Assembly: GCA_964368605.1 (NCBI GenBank)
Contig: CAYJBP010000025.1
Coordinates: 1 to 25,736 of the forward strand
Direction: 5' to 3'
DNA length: 25,736 nucleotides
DNA from: CAYJBP01 sp964368605
GTDB taxonomy: Bacteria > Bacillota > Dehalobacteriia > UBA4068
Within the stretch, counting starts at the first letter, position 1. The number at the start of each line of letters is the position of its first letter. Below, piece after piece: positions 13,898 to 21,677 of this stretch. A program made the translations under genes and the position numbers. The notes under the pieces were generated by a model. The model saw only the letters and a list, made by a program, of their open reading frames with translations, was not told the DNA's origin and did no database searches.

Positions 13898-13958
13898 ATT
13901 TTTTAGTCGAGTATTCTTTTTTTCCTCAAAAGAAAGAATAGTCTTTTAATCTTTTAAC

Positions 13959-13987
13959 TTGAAATTATGATACAAAAGTGGTATTAT
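13959..13987 (+). promoter_or_regulatory. Sigma-A-type promoter of the stnABC-like operon
   Basis: TTGAAA (13959-13964) and TATTAT (13982-13987) are 17 bases apart. The predicted leader is about 40 bases to the ATG at 14035. No Rex-type palindrome is obvious nearby. Confidence 0.7.
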
Positions 13988-14034
13988 ATAAGGTGGAATG
14001 ATATATTAAAATTTTTGCATAAGGAGTGAATGGA

Positions 14035-14559
14035 ATGACTTGTTGTTCTGGCGATAAAACTTGGGTTTTGGCCGATCCTAGTATGGATATCGCTCTTTTG
14101 GACCCGGTTTTGGCCGAATATGCCGCTAAGCCCGGTAGCTTGATTACGGTTTTACAAAAAGCTCAGGATTTGTATGGTTATTTGGCCATCGATTTAATGG
14201 CCTATATTGCCTATAAAATGGGCATCAAACCGGCTAAGGTGCTGGGGGTTGCTACCTTTTATACTCAGTTTAGAACCAAGCCGGTTGGCAAAAATTTAAT
14301 TTTACTATGTAAGGGCACCGCCTGCCATGTAAATGGGGCGGCCGCCATCGAAGTTGCAATTAAAGAAGAATTGGCCGTAGCAGAAGGCGAAATTACCGCC
14401 GATGGCCTGTTTACCTACAATAATGTGGCCTGTCTGGGCTGCTGTAGCCTGTCGCCGGTAATGATGATTGGCGATGATACCTTCGGTAATTTAACACCGG
14501 CCACTACTAAAGAAATTTTGGCCAATATTAGGAAGGAGGCTATGGCTAATGGCGAATAA
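14035..14559 (+). CDS. NuoE/HydA-24k-like [2Fe-2S] subunit (StnA-like)
   Basis: A 174-residue subunit with a thioredoxin-like [2Fe-2S] fold, as in NuoE of complex I, HndA and the small subunits of bifurcating hydrogenases and transhydrogenases. The cluster ligands are present: Cys92 and Cys97 in CKGTACHVNG, and Cys133 and Cys137 in CLGCC. The N-terminal part contains the helical LITVLQKAQDLYGYLA segment of the family. ATG 14035 is chosen over GTG 14026 because AAGGAG (14021-14026) overlaps that GTG and is well spaced for the ATG. The stop overlaps the next gene by 11 bases. Its job would be to accept electrons from the NuoF-like FMN subunit encoded next. Confidence 0.88.
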   Translation: MTCCSGDKTWVLADPSMDIALLDPVLAEYAAKPGSLITVLQKAQDLYGYLAIDLMAYIAYKMGIKPAKVLGVATFYTQFRTKPVGKNLILLCKGTACHVNGAAAIEVAIKEELAVAEGEITADGLFTYNNVACLGCCSLSPVMMIGDDTFGNLTPATTKEILANIRKEAMANGE

Positions 14560-16303
14560 AATTGTAATCGGTAAAGGTAGTTGCGGTATTGCTGCCGGTG
14601 CGGAAAAAATATCGGCTCAACTTGCCGCCAATTTGCAGGAATTGGGCCTTGATATCCCAATTAGCGCCAGCGGCTGTATCGGCATGTGCTATCTGGAACC
14701 AATTGTGGATATTGTAGACCAAGATGCCAACTTAATCAAACGCTTTGTTAAAGTAGATCAAAAAGGCGTGCAGGCCATTGCTCAAGAATTAGCCGGCAAA
14801 GAGCAGGCCGATAGCTACTTAATCAGTGCCGAAGATGCCCAAAATTTGGCTAATCAAAAAAGAATTGCCCTGGCCAATTGCGGCATCATTAATCCCGAGG
14901 ATATCGAACAATATTTAGCCAAAGGCGGCTATCAGGCCTTGGCTATGCTTAAAGATTTAAGCCCGGAACAGATAATCGAAATTATCAAAGTTTCCGGCCT
15001 GGCCGGACGTGGTGGAGCCGGCTTTCCTACCTGGTTTAAATGGCAGGCCGCCCGTAATTCGCAAGGCACTGAAAAATATGTTATCTGTAATGCCGATGAA
15101 GGCGATCCCGGTGCTTTTATGGATCGGGCAATTTTAGAAGGCGATCCCCATGCCCTAATCGAAGGCATGCTGATTGCTGCCTTTGCCATTGGAGCCGAGC
15201 AGGGCGTGGTTTATGTACGTGCCGAATATCCGCTGGCGATTACCCGTTTAGAAATTGCCATCGAGCAGGCCATGGCTAAGGGTTATTTAGGCGATAATAT
15301 TTTGCAAATGGGCAAAAAATTCCATTTAAGAATTAAAGCCGGTGCCGGCGCTTTTGTTTGCGGTGAGGAAACCGCCTTAATCGCCTCTTTAGAGGGCGAA
15401 CGGGGTATGCCACGCTTAAAGCCGCCTTTTCCTGCTCAAAAGGGTTTTTGGCAAAAGCCCAGTAATATCAATAATGTAGAAACCTATGCCAATGTGCCTT
15501 GGATTATCCGCAATGGTGGCGAGGCCTTTGCTGCTATGGGTACCGAAAACTCCAAAGGCACTAAAGTTTTTGCCTTAACCGGCAAAATCAATAAAGGCGG
15601 CCTGGTCGAAATCCCGATGGGTAGCACCATTAAGGAGGTTGTTTTTGGCGTAGGTGGCGGCATTCGTGATGATAAGCAGTTTAAGGCCGTGCAAATGGGT
15701 GGTCCTTCCGGGGGATGCATTCCTTTGCCTTTAATCGATACGATGATTGATTATAAAACCCTAGCCGCAACCGGCGCAATTATGGGTTCGGGCGGCATGG
15801 TGGTTATGGATGAAACTACCTGCATGGTTGATATGGCTCGCTTCTTCTTAGATTTTACCTGCAAGGAAAGTTGCGGTAAATGCGTGCATTGCCGAATCGG
15901 TACTCGCCGTATGCTCGAGATTTTAGAGCGCATTTGCGATGGCAAAGGCCAAGATGGCGATATTGAATTATTAGAAGATTTGGGTAGGCAAATTATTGCC
16001 GGCTCTTTATGCGGCTTAGGACAAACAGCGCCTAATCCTGTTTTAACCACAATTCGCTATTTCCGCAATGAATACGAAGATCATATTTATAATCATAAAT
16101 GTACTGCTCATCAATGCCCGTCTTTAATCAGCTATAATATCGATGCTGAAACCTGCACCGGCTGCACTTTATGCGCTAAAAAATGCCCGGTAGCTGCCAT
16201 TAACGGCGAGCGCAAACAGGTGCATATTATCGATCAGAACATTTGCACTAAATGCGGTCAATGTGCTCAGGTTTGCCGTTTTAAGGCTGTAATAGTTGAT
16301 TAG
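14549..16303 (+). CDS. NuoF/HydB-like NADH-binding flavoprotein subunit (StnB-like)
   Basis: The 584-residue subunit binds NAD(H) and FMN and carries several Fe-S clusters. Residues about 1-95 are a thioredoxin-like ferredoxin domain (GSCGIAAGA with Cys12, and GCIGMCYLEP). The NuoF core begins at GRGGAGFPTWFKW (about 152), continues through NADEGDPGAFMDR, CGEETALIASLEGE and SNINNVETYANVPW, and reaches the [4Fe-4S] site ESCGKCVHCRIGTRR starting near Cys438. The C-terminus adds a 2x[4Fe-4S] ferredoxin (CTGCTLCAKKCP from Cys536, then CTKCGQCAQVCR). This architecture is that of HydB, HndC and StnB. The ATG lies inside the upstream gene with GGAGG at good spacing. Only three cysteines are visible for the N-terminal cluster. 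Confidence 0.92.
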   Translation: MANKIVIGKGSCGIAAGAEKISAQLAANLQELGLDIPISASGCIGMCYLEPIVDIVDQDANLIKRFVKVDQKGVQAIAQELAGKEQADSYLISAEDAQNLANQKRIALANCGIINPEDIEQYLAKGGYQALAMLKDLSPEQIIEIIKVSGLAGRGGAGFPTWFKWQAARNSQGTEKYVICNADEGDPGAFMDRAILEGDPHALIEGMLIAAFAIGAEQGVVYVRAEYPLAITRLEIAIEQAMAKGYLGDNILQMGKKFHLRIKAGAGAFVCGEETALIASLEGERGMPRLKPPFPAQKGFWQKPSNINNVETYANVPWIIRNGGEAFAAMGTENSKGTKVFALTGKINKGGLVEIPMGSTIKEVVFGVGGGIRDDKQFKAVQMGGPSGGCIPLPLIDTMIDYKTLAATGAIMGSGGMVVMDETTCMVDMARFFLDFTCKESCGKCVHCRIGTRRMLEILERICDGKGQDGDIELLEDLGRQIIAGSLCGLGQTAPNPVLTTIRYFRNEYEDHIYNHKCTAHQCPSLISYNIDAETCTGCTLCAKKCPVAAINGERKQVHIIDQNICTKCGQCAQVCRFKAVIVD

Positions 16304-16316
16304 GGGAGGGGTTAAT

Positions 16317-19300
16317 ATGTCTAAAATCAGATTAAATATAGATGGAATTGAATGTTTGGGCTTTAACGGCGAAACTATTTTGGAAATTGCCGCTCGTAAT
16401 GGCCTGGAAATACCGACGCTTTGCCATGATCAAAGGGTGGCCACCTATGGCGCTTGTGGCATTTGTGTAGTAGAGCGCGAAAATAGCCCTAAATTGCTGC
16501 GTGCCTGCTCCACCATGGCCGAAGATGGCATGATTTTGTTTACCGATACTCCGCTGGTAAATAAAACCAGGCAAACAGTATTGGAATTATTGCTTTCCGA
16601 TCATGATGGAGATTGCCGTCCGCCTTGCGTTTTGGCTTGCCCTGCCCAAACCGATTGTCAGGGCTATGTGGGCTTAATCGCCAATGGCCAATATGATGAA
16701 GCCTTAAAGATGATTATGCAAAAAATACCTTTGCCCGGCTCAATCGGCCGAGTTTGCCCCCATCCTTGCGAAACGGCCTGCCGCCGCAAAATGGTGGAAG
16801 AGCCGATTGGCATTGCCGCTTTAAAGCGCTTTGTGGCCGATTTTGCTGAAGGAGATTATCCTTTGCCCCAGGTGCAGCCTGCTAGCGGCAAAAAGGTGGC
16901 CATTATCGGCGGTGGGCCGGGTGGTTTAACCGCTGCTTACTTTTTACGGCAAAAAGGCCATGGCATTGATATTTATGATGCCATGCCTCATATGGGCGGC
17001 ATGTTGCGTTATGGCATCCCGGAATATCGTTTGCCTAAGGATTATTTACAACAGGAAATTGATATTATCGCCGCTTTGGGCGTAAAAATGATCAATAATG
17101 TAAAAATCGGTCGTGATTTAACTTTAAACTGGTTGCGCAATAATTATGATGCGGTAATAGTAGCCGTTGGTGCCTGGACATCAAGCGGCCTGCGTTGCCC
17201 CGGCGAGGAATTGGCAGGGGTTTTCGGCGGCATCGACTTTTTGCGTGATGTTGCCTTGCTTAAACCGGTAAATATCGGCCATAAGGTGGCAATTGTTGGT
17301 GGCGGTAATACGGCCATGGATGCCTGCCGCACGGCGATTCGCTTAGGTGTTAAAGAAGTTTATAATGTCTATCGCCGCACCCGTGACGAAATGCCGGCCG
17401 AGGAAATCGAGATTAAAGAGGCCGAGGAAGAGGGCGTAATTTTCCGTTATTTAACCAATCCGATCGAGGTGGTTGATGATGGTAATGGCAAGGTTAAAGG
17501 CTTGCGTTTGCAAATTATGGAATTAGGCGAGCCGGATGCTTCCGGCCGACGTGCTCCGATTGCGGTTGAAGGTAAAGAAGAATTTTTAGAAGTAGATAAT
17601 GTAATTGCTGCTATCGGTCAAAAGCTGGATGCCTGCGGTTTAGAGGATATCGAGCAAACCAAATGGCGCACCATTATTGCCGATAGCCAGAGCTTCCTTA
17701 CCAATTTAGAGGGCGTATTTGCCATCGGTGATGCCACTAATGATGGGGCGAGCATTGCTATCGATGCCATTGCCGAAGGCCAAAAGGTAAGCAAAATTAT
17801 CGATCGCTATTTGGCCGGCTTTAATTTAGAATATATCAGTAATAGCAGCCAAGATCCTTATCTGGTCAAAAGAGATCCAAAGCCCGAGGAATTTGCCAAA
17901 TATGCTAAAGAAGCTAAGCCTAATATGAGCCATGAAACTCCGGCCATTAGACGTAATAATTTCCAGGAATTGGCCTTTGGTTTAAGCGAAGAGCAGGCCT
18001 TAAAGGATGCTAATCGCTGCTTAGAATGTGGCTGTATGGACTATTTTGAATGTAAATTAATCGATTATGCCAATCAATATGCGGTTGCGCCAGCTAAATA
18101 TGAGGGCTTGAACCATCAGCGCAAGCAGGAAGATAATCATCCCTTTATCGAGCGCAATTCCGATAAATGTATTTTATGCGGCCTATGTGTACGTATTTGT
18201 GATGAAGTGGTTGGCAAGGCAGCCTTAGGCCTGGTAGATCGTGGTTTTGATACTATTGTTAAGCCGGCTTTGGATTTACCTTTAAAAGAAAGTGGCTGTA
18301 TTAGTTGCGGCCAATGTATTAATGTATGCCCTACCGGCGCCTTAACCGAAAAAACTGTATTGGCCAAGCCGATACCTTTAGATGAGGCAGGCACTTTAAG
18401 CACCTGTGCTTTTTGTTCGGTGGGTTGTAGGGTTAATTTAAAGCATAAGGGCAATGAGATTGTCCGTGCTCTGCCTTTTGCCGAGGAAGAAGATAAGGCC
18501 TTACTTTGTGTAAAGGGGCGTTTTGGCTTTAATCAATTAAAGCAGCAGCCACGTCTTATCGAGCCTTTAATTCGTAATGCTCATGATGAATTATTAGCTA
18601 TAAGCTATCAAGAAGCTTTTGTGGAGATTGCCAAGCGTTTGCAATCGCTACAAATTATTCATGGGTCGGAGAGCATTGGCGTTGCGGTATCGGATCGCTT
18701 GAGCAGCGAGGAGATGTATTTGATCAAGGAATTGGCCAAAAACACCCTTCATACCGACAATGTATTTTCCTTCAATCGCCCTTTAAGTGGGGTAAAGGCA
18801 GTATTGGGCTTAGATTGCTCTACCACCGATTTTGAGCAATTGGAGCATACCGATTTGGTTTTGGCGGTAGAAACCGATATTGATAAGCCGCATGCGGTAG
18901 CCGGGATGGCTTTACGCAAGGCAGCTCAAAACGGGGCCAAGATTATTGCTTTAAGCGCAGCAAAAACGGCCATTGACGAGATTGCAGCCCAAAAAATTGA
19001 TCCGGGAACGGATTTGCAATTCTTAAGAATGGTATTAAAGGCGGCTTTAAGCCTTAATCCGCAGGCCGAGGAGCTACCCGGCTATACGGTATTAAGCCAA
19101 TCTTTAGCCGATATCGAAATTAGCGAGCAGGCTATGGCCTTGGCCACACAATTAATCGAGGCTAAAAAGGCAATAATTATTTTTGAAGAGCATAAGCTAT
19201 CCTTTATGGCTGCCAAATTATTGGCCGACTTAGCTGTAGTAACCAATCATGCCTTTAGCCCACGCAGTGGTATTATCCGCTTAAAAGCCAATGCCAATGG

Positions 19301-19787
19301 TCGAGGATTAGCGGCGATGGCGATTAAGCCTGTTGCCGAGATTGATGTGGATAAGTTAAAGGGCTTGATGATTTTTGGCGAAGATGTGCCCGATTTGCCA
19401 AAACTGGAATTCTTGGCAGTGCAAGAAATTCAGATGACTAAAACAGCAGCTAAAGCCGATATTATTTTGCCGGCAGCCAGTTTTGCCGAAACGGATGGTT
19501 TATATGTGAGCACGGTTGATATGGTAAATCCGATTAATGCGGCAATGCCTAGCCCCACCGGTTTAAGCAATACCGAGCAATTGATGGCATTTGCGGCAAC
19601 GGCAGGGCAGGGGATGACCTATCGGCATGATGAGGATATCCGCCAGGCTTTAAGCCGTGAAGGATATGCCGAGATGGGTCAATTAAGATTGCAAGCGATT
19701 GACAATGCGGCTTTGGTGGAAGTTAAACCAAACACTAATGCCTTATATAATGATTTTGTAGCATATTTACAAAAAGAAGGCTTATAG
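16317..19787 (+). CDS. NuoG/GltD/molybdopterin-fold fusion subunit of a bifurcating-type complex (StnC-like)
   Basis: A 1156-residue multi-domain redox protein. Order: a [2Fe-2S] domain (Cys36, 47, 50, 64); a NuoG-like His-Cys and Cys-rich segment near 96-115; a GltD/NfnB-like flavoprotein (FAD motif GGGPGG at 198-203, NAD(P) motif GGGNTAMDACR from 328); two [4Fe-4S] motifs from Cys618 (CILCGLCVRIC) and Cys661 (CISCGQCINVCP); and a molybdopterin-oxidoreductase fold from CAFCSVGC (697) to the end. The Mo-ligand Cys/Sec expected in formate-dehydrogenase-type enzymes is not visible, so this last domain is probably structural, as in NuoG. With its two partners the layout matches the Sporomusa-type transhydrogenase (Stn), which couples NADH, NADPH and ferredoxin. 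Start chosen for its GGGGAGGGG ribosome-binding site. Confidence 0.82.
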   Translation: MSKIRLNIDGIECLGFNGETILEIAARNGLEIPTLCHDQRVATYGACGICVVERENSPKLLRACSTMAEDGMILFTDTPLVNKTRQTVLELLLSDHDGDCRPPCVLACPAQTDCQGYVGLIANGQYDEALKMIMQKIPLPGSIGRVCPHPCETACRRKMVEEPIGIAALKRFVADFAEGDYPLPQVQPASGKKVAIIGGGPGGLTAAYFLRQKGHGIDIYDAMPHMGGMLRYGIPEYRLPKDYLQQEIDIIAALGVKMINNVKIGRDLTLNWLRNNYDAVIVAVGAWTSSGLRCPGEELAGVFGGIDFLRDVALLKPVNIGHKVAIVGGGNTAMDACRTAIRLGVKEVYNVYRRTRDEMPAEEIEIKEAEEEGVIFRYLTNPIEVVDDGNGKVKGLRLQIMELGEPDASGRRAPIAVEGKEEFLEVDNVIAAIGQKLDACGLEDIEQTKWRTIIADSQSFLTNLEGVFAIGDATNDGASIAIDAIAEGQKVSKIIDRYLAGFNLEYISNSSQDPYLVKRDPKPEEFAKYAKEAKPNMSHETPAIRRNNFQELAFGLSEEQALKDANRCLECGCMDYFECKLIDYANQYAVAPAKYEGLNHQRKQEDNHPFIERNSDKCILCGLCVRICDEVVGKAALGLVDRGFDTIVKPALDLPLKESGCISCGQCINVCPTGALTEKTVLAKPIPLDEAGTLSTCAFCSVGCRVNLKHKGNEIVRALPFAEEEDKALLCVKGRFGFNQLKQQPRLIEPLIRNAHDELLAISYQEAFVEIAKRLQSLQIIHGSESIGVAVSDRLSSEEMYLIKELAKNTLHTDNVFSFNRPLSGVKAVLGLDCSTTDFEQLEHTDLVLAVETDIDKPHAVAGMALRKAAQNGAKIIALSAAKTAIDEIAAQKIDPGTDLQFLRMVLKAALSLNPQAEELPGYTVLSQSLADIEISEQAMALATQLIEAKKAIIIFEEHKLSFMAAKLLADLAVVTNHAFSPRSGIIRLKANANGRGLAAMAIKPVAEIDVDKLKGLMIFGEDVPDLPKLEFLAVQEIQMTKTAAKADIILPAASFAETDGLYVSTVDMVNPINAAMPSPTGLSNTEQLMAFAATAGQGMTYRHDEDIRQALSREGYAEMGQLRLQAIDNAALVEVKPNTNALYNDFVAYLQKEGL

Positions 19788-19793
19788 AAAAAA

Positions 19794-19836
19794 CGGGGCT
19801 GTAGCAAATATTGCAACAGCCCCGAAAGTTTTTTTT
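19794..19836 (+). terminator. Terminator of the stnABC-like operon
   Basis: CGGGGCTGT (19794-19802) pairs with ACAGCCCCG (19816-19824), with inner GCAA/TTGC pairing, followed by AAAG and a run of eight T. It closely resembles the SNF-transporter terminator at 23529. Confidence 0.85.
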
Positions 19837-19884
19837 GATTCTTTTTTTTTCAAAAAAAAGAATGGCTTTAATCTTTTGACCTTA

Positions 19885-19983
19885 CTCTCTTTCAATTATT
19901 AAATGCAAGCTAACAAAACTTAGCAGCGAAGAGCTAAGTACCAAGCAAATTGTAAAATAGAATTGATAAAAATTGAAAGAGAG
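19885..19983. repeat. MITE-like unit with CTCTCTTTCAATT termini, copy C
   Basis: A 13-bp perfect terminal inverted repeat (19885-19897 and 19971-19983) flanks about 73 bases that include a CTTAGC/GCTAAG hairpin. It is related to the 13241-13332 unit. Confidence 0.65.
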
Positions 19984-19987
19984 CTGC

Positions 19988-20016
19988 TATTTTTATTTGC
20001 GAAGCAAATAAAAATA
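19988..20016 (+). repeat. Variable-arm hairpin, copy C
   Basis: TATTTTTATTTGC (19988-20000) and its complement (20004-20016) enclose a GAA loop. The flanks AGCTGC and AAGTGCTCT match copy B. Confidence 0.75.
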
Positions 20017-20150
20017 AAGTGCTCTTCTTTGCTGCATCATAACCATTTTGGCTTCGCTAAAAGGCGTCGGTTTTAAGCCTCTTTTTCCCCTCTGCTAGCT
20101 AGCTTATTAGTTAAGCCGCAATTATTAGGGGCTCGCGGCTTAAAAGCTTT

Positions 20151-20296
20151 AAGGCCTTAGGGGCTCTGCCCCCTGAGCTAGTGCCAAAATCTTTGATTTT
20201 GACTACTAGCTACATGCATTAGCTGTGGTTTAGCTTTAGCTAAACCACAGCTAGGCCAAACCCCTGCAATTTTTTAAAAAATTGAGTGAAATTTTT
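20151..20296 (+). repeat. GGGGCTCTGCCCC / AATTTTTT dispersed module, copy C, with an internal insertion
   Basis: The left half (20151-20174) and the right half (20256-20296, CCAAACCCCTGCAATTTTTT then AAAAAATTGAG) match copies A and B. About 81 extra bases lie between them. These hold CAAAATC/GATTTTG and a 15-bp perfect hairpin, TAGCTGTGGTTTAGC with its complement (20220-20253, loop TTTA). Confidence 0.7.
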
Positions 20297-20298
20297 AG

Positions 20299-20337
20299 AA
20301 AAGCCACTGTTTTCGTATAGAAAACAGTGGCTTTTTT
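20299..20337. terminator. Terminator of the grdXEB operon (bidirectional)
   Basis: AAAAGCCACTGTTTTC (20299-20314) pairs perfectly with GAAAACAGTGGCTTTT (20320-20335) around a 5-base loop. T-runs occur on both strands. It lies just past the grdB stop on the minus strand. Confidence 0.9.
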
Positions 20338-20341
20338 ATCT

Positions 20342-21649
20342 TTACTCAAATACTGTTTGGTCTTCTACTTCAATCTGTAAGGCTTCTAAGGCTTTGTTTA
20401 CCAGGCGCTTACGGATTTTATAGCTTTCTTCTTCGCCCAAGGTTGGGTCACCTAATGGATACGGAATACCAATTGCCGGAACAATACGGTTAGCACCAAT
20501 TGTTAAGGAAATCGGTACTACTGTGCAAACATGTACTACCGGGATACCAACTCTGTCAATCTCTTTTACCATCGTTGCACCGCAACGTGTGCAGGTGCCT
20601 CAGGTAGAGGTTAAGATTACGGCATCAATTTTATCTTCTAATAATTTTTTCGAAAAACTTTCGCCAAAACCTTTAGCATTGCCTACCGAAGTACCTGTAC
20701 CGGTTGTAGTTACAAAATAATTGGCCAATTCGCCAATTTCGCCGGCTTTTTCCAATTCGCGTAAGGCATCTAAAGGCACAACTAAATTAGGATTCTTTAA
20801 GGCAAAAGCACGGTCATAGCCGCCATGAATGGTCATAAAATCATCGGCGCTTAAGCTGTCCATGCCGGTGATATCATAAATACCATACTTGGTTGCACTG
20901 GAAGACTCAACTCGATCGGGATTGCCTTGGGGCACAATACCACCCGAGGTTACAATGGCAATCTTAGCCTTTTTGATATCCTTAATAGCTGCACTGGGTG
21001 TAACTCTATCAAAAACAGGCATCGGATATTCGGTGGTAAACTCCTCTTTTGCCATCTTCTTAATTAGCATGTCTATGGCTCTGGACGAACCGCGCTTCTC
21101 GGCAAAATAGTTTACACGAATGCCTCTTTCGATATAACCTTCGATAGCAGGGGAGAGCACTTCTTCGCCGGTTGCCATTTTCTTGGCTAACGATGCAATT
21201 TTAGGCATGGCATTTTTCATGTCGGCGGCCGAATTGCCGGTTAAGATGATATGAACATCCTTTTTAAACATATCGGCGCCGGGGTTTTCATTGTACATGC
21301 CGGTTACTACCGGGATGTTTAATTGCTCTTCTACAGCCTTAGCTATGCTGCCGCAAGCCACACCATAACGGCCGGCATTAAAGGCAGGGCCTGCTACAAA
21401 TACTTGAGGCTCATATTTTTTAATCATCTCGATTAAAGTGGCGGTAGCGCTTTCTAGGTTTTCGCCAAAATAATTGTCGCCGCAAATAGCGGTTGCTACT
21501 ACTTCATAGGCTTCGCCTAATGCAGTTTGTAAGGCCATGCCGGGGCCGACAACCCCTTCTCTAATCTCCGGCGGAATATCTGCTTTTTCTTCGCCGCCAA
21601 TACCGGCAAAGAAATTGTTTATATAGTGAACTACTTTGATCTTAGCCAT
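20342..21649 (-). CDS. grdB: Glycine/sarcosine/betaine reductase component B selenoprotein subunit (UGA decoded as Sec)
   Basis: The selenocysteine subunit of substrate-specific protein B, which takes a substrate-derived group to the selenoprotein GrdA in Stickland reduction. The frame is 435 codons and contains one in-frame TGA at 20602-20600 (codon 350). It lies in ILTST-U-GTCTRCGATMVKEID, the U-x-x-C-x-x-C motif of GrdB, and the downstream part (76 residues after the first Met) continues the family without a shift. Reading it as two genes would be wrong. A hairpin right after the UGA (GCACC/GGTGC) can serve as the SECIS element. The ATG has AGAGGAGG upstream, 28 bases after grdE. The substrate (glycine, sarcosine or betaine) cannot be fixed from sequence; the paralogue names grdF or grdH would apply for the latter two. 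Confidence 0.93.
20577..20599 (-). promoter_or_regulatory. Candidate SECIS element of grdB
   Basis: Directly 3' of the UGA codon on the minus strand, GCACC (20598-20594) pairs with GGTGC (20581-20577). A bulged T and an inner GCA/TGC extension enclose a CACGT loop. Bacterial SECIS hairpins lie at this position inside the coding region. The structure is predicted by eye only. Confidence 0.6.
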
Positions 21650-21677
21650 TATAAATTATTTCCTCCTCTAATTAATA

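Larger units (their letters stand above)
13171..13950. repeat. Gene-free gap B: composite of palindromic intergenic modules
   Basis: The short reading frames here run through palindromes and are not convincing genes. In order: hairpin CTTTACCTTTTT/AAAAAGGTAAAG (13188-13213) plus the TTTTAATCTTTTGACCTTA tail; a MITE-like unit (13241-13332); an ATTTTTATTTGC hairpin (13339-13365); a nested inverted-repeat element (13400-13610); a terminator-like hairpin (13632-13672); TTTTGGC/GCCAAAA plus GGCGCCGGTTTTAAGCC (13719-13752); a GGGGGCGCTGCCCCC module (13831-13897); and a TATTCTTT hairpin with the same TTTTAATCTTTT tail (13912-13960). The stn-like operon promoter follows. Confidence 0.7.
19838..20298. 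repeat. Gene-free gap C: second composite of palindromic modules
   Basis: No protein gene is supported. In order: hairpin ATTCTTTTTTTT/AAAAAAAAGAAT (19838-19863) with the TTTAATCTTTTGACCTTA tail; MITE-like unit (19885-19983); TATTTTTATTTGC hairpin (19988-20016); TTTTGGCTTCGCTAAAA plus GGCGTCGGTTTTAAGCC (20046-20079); TTAAGCCGC/GCGGCTTAA (20111-20143); and the GGGGCTCTGCCCC module split by an insertion (20151-20296). The module order is the same as in gap B, minus B's central elements. Confidence 0.7.

Noticed and set aside
13404..13949. Several open frames of 64-119 codons on both strands in gap B
   Set aside because: They run through hairpins and repeat modules, overlap each other, lack ribosome-binding sites and resemble no family.
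13336..20016. CRISPR array in the repeat-rich gaps
   Set aside because: The repeats are not regularly spaced, have no unique spacers of constant length, and no cas genes are near.
20342..20572. A separate 76-residue gene downstream of grdB
   Set aside because: It is the C-terminal part of grdB after the selenocysteine UGA. The frame is continuous and the U-x-x-C-x-x-C motif bridges the two.
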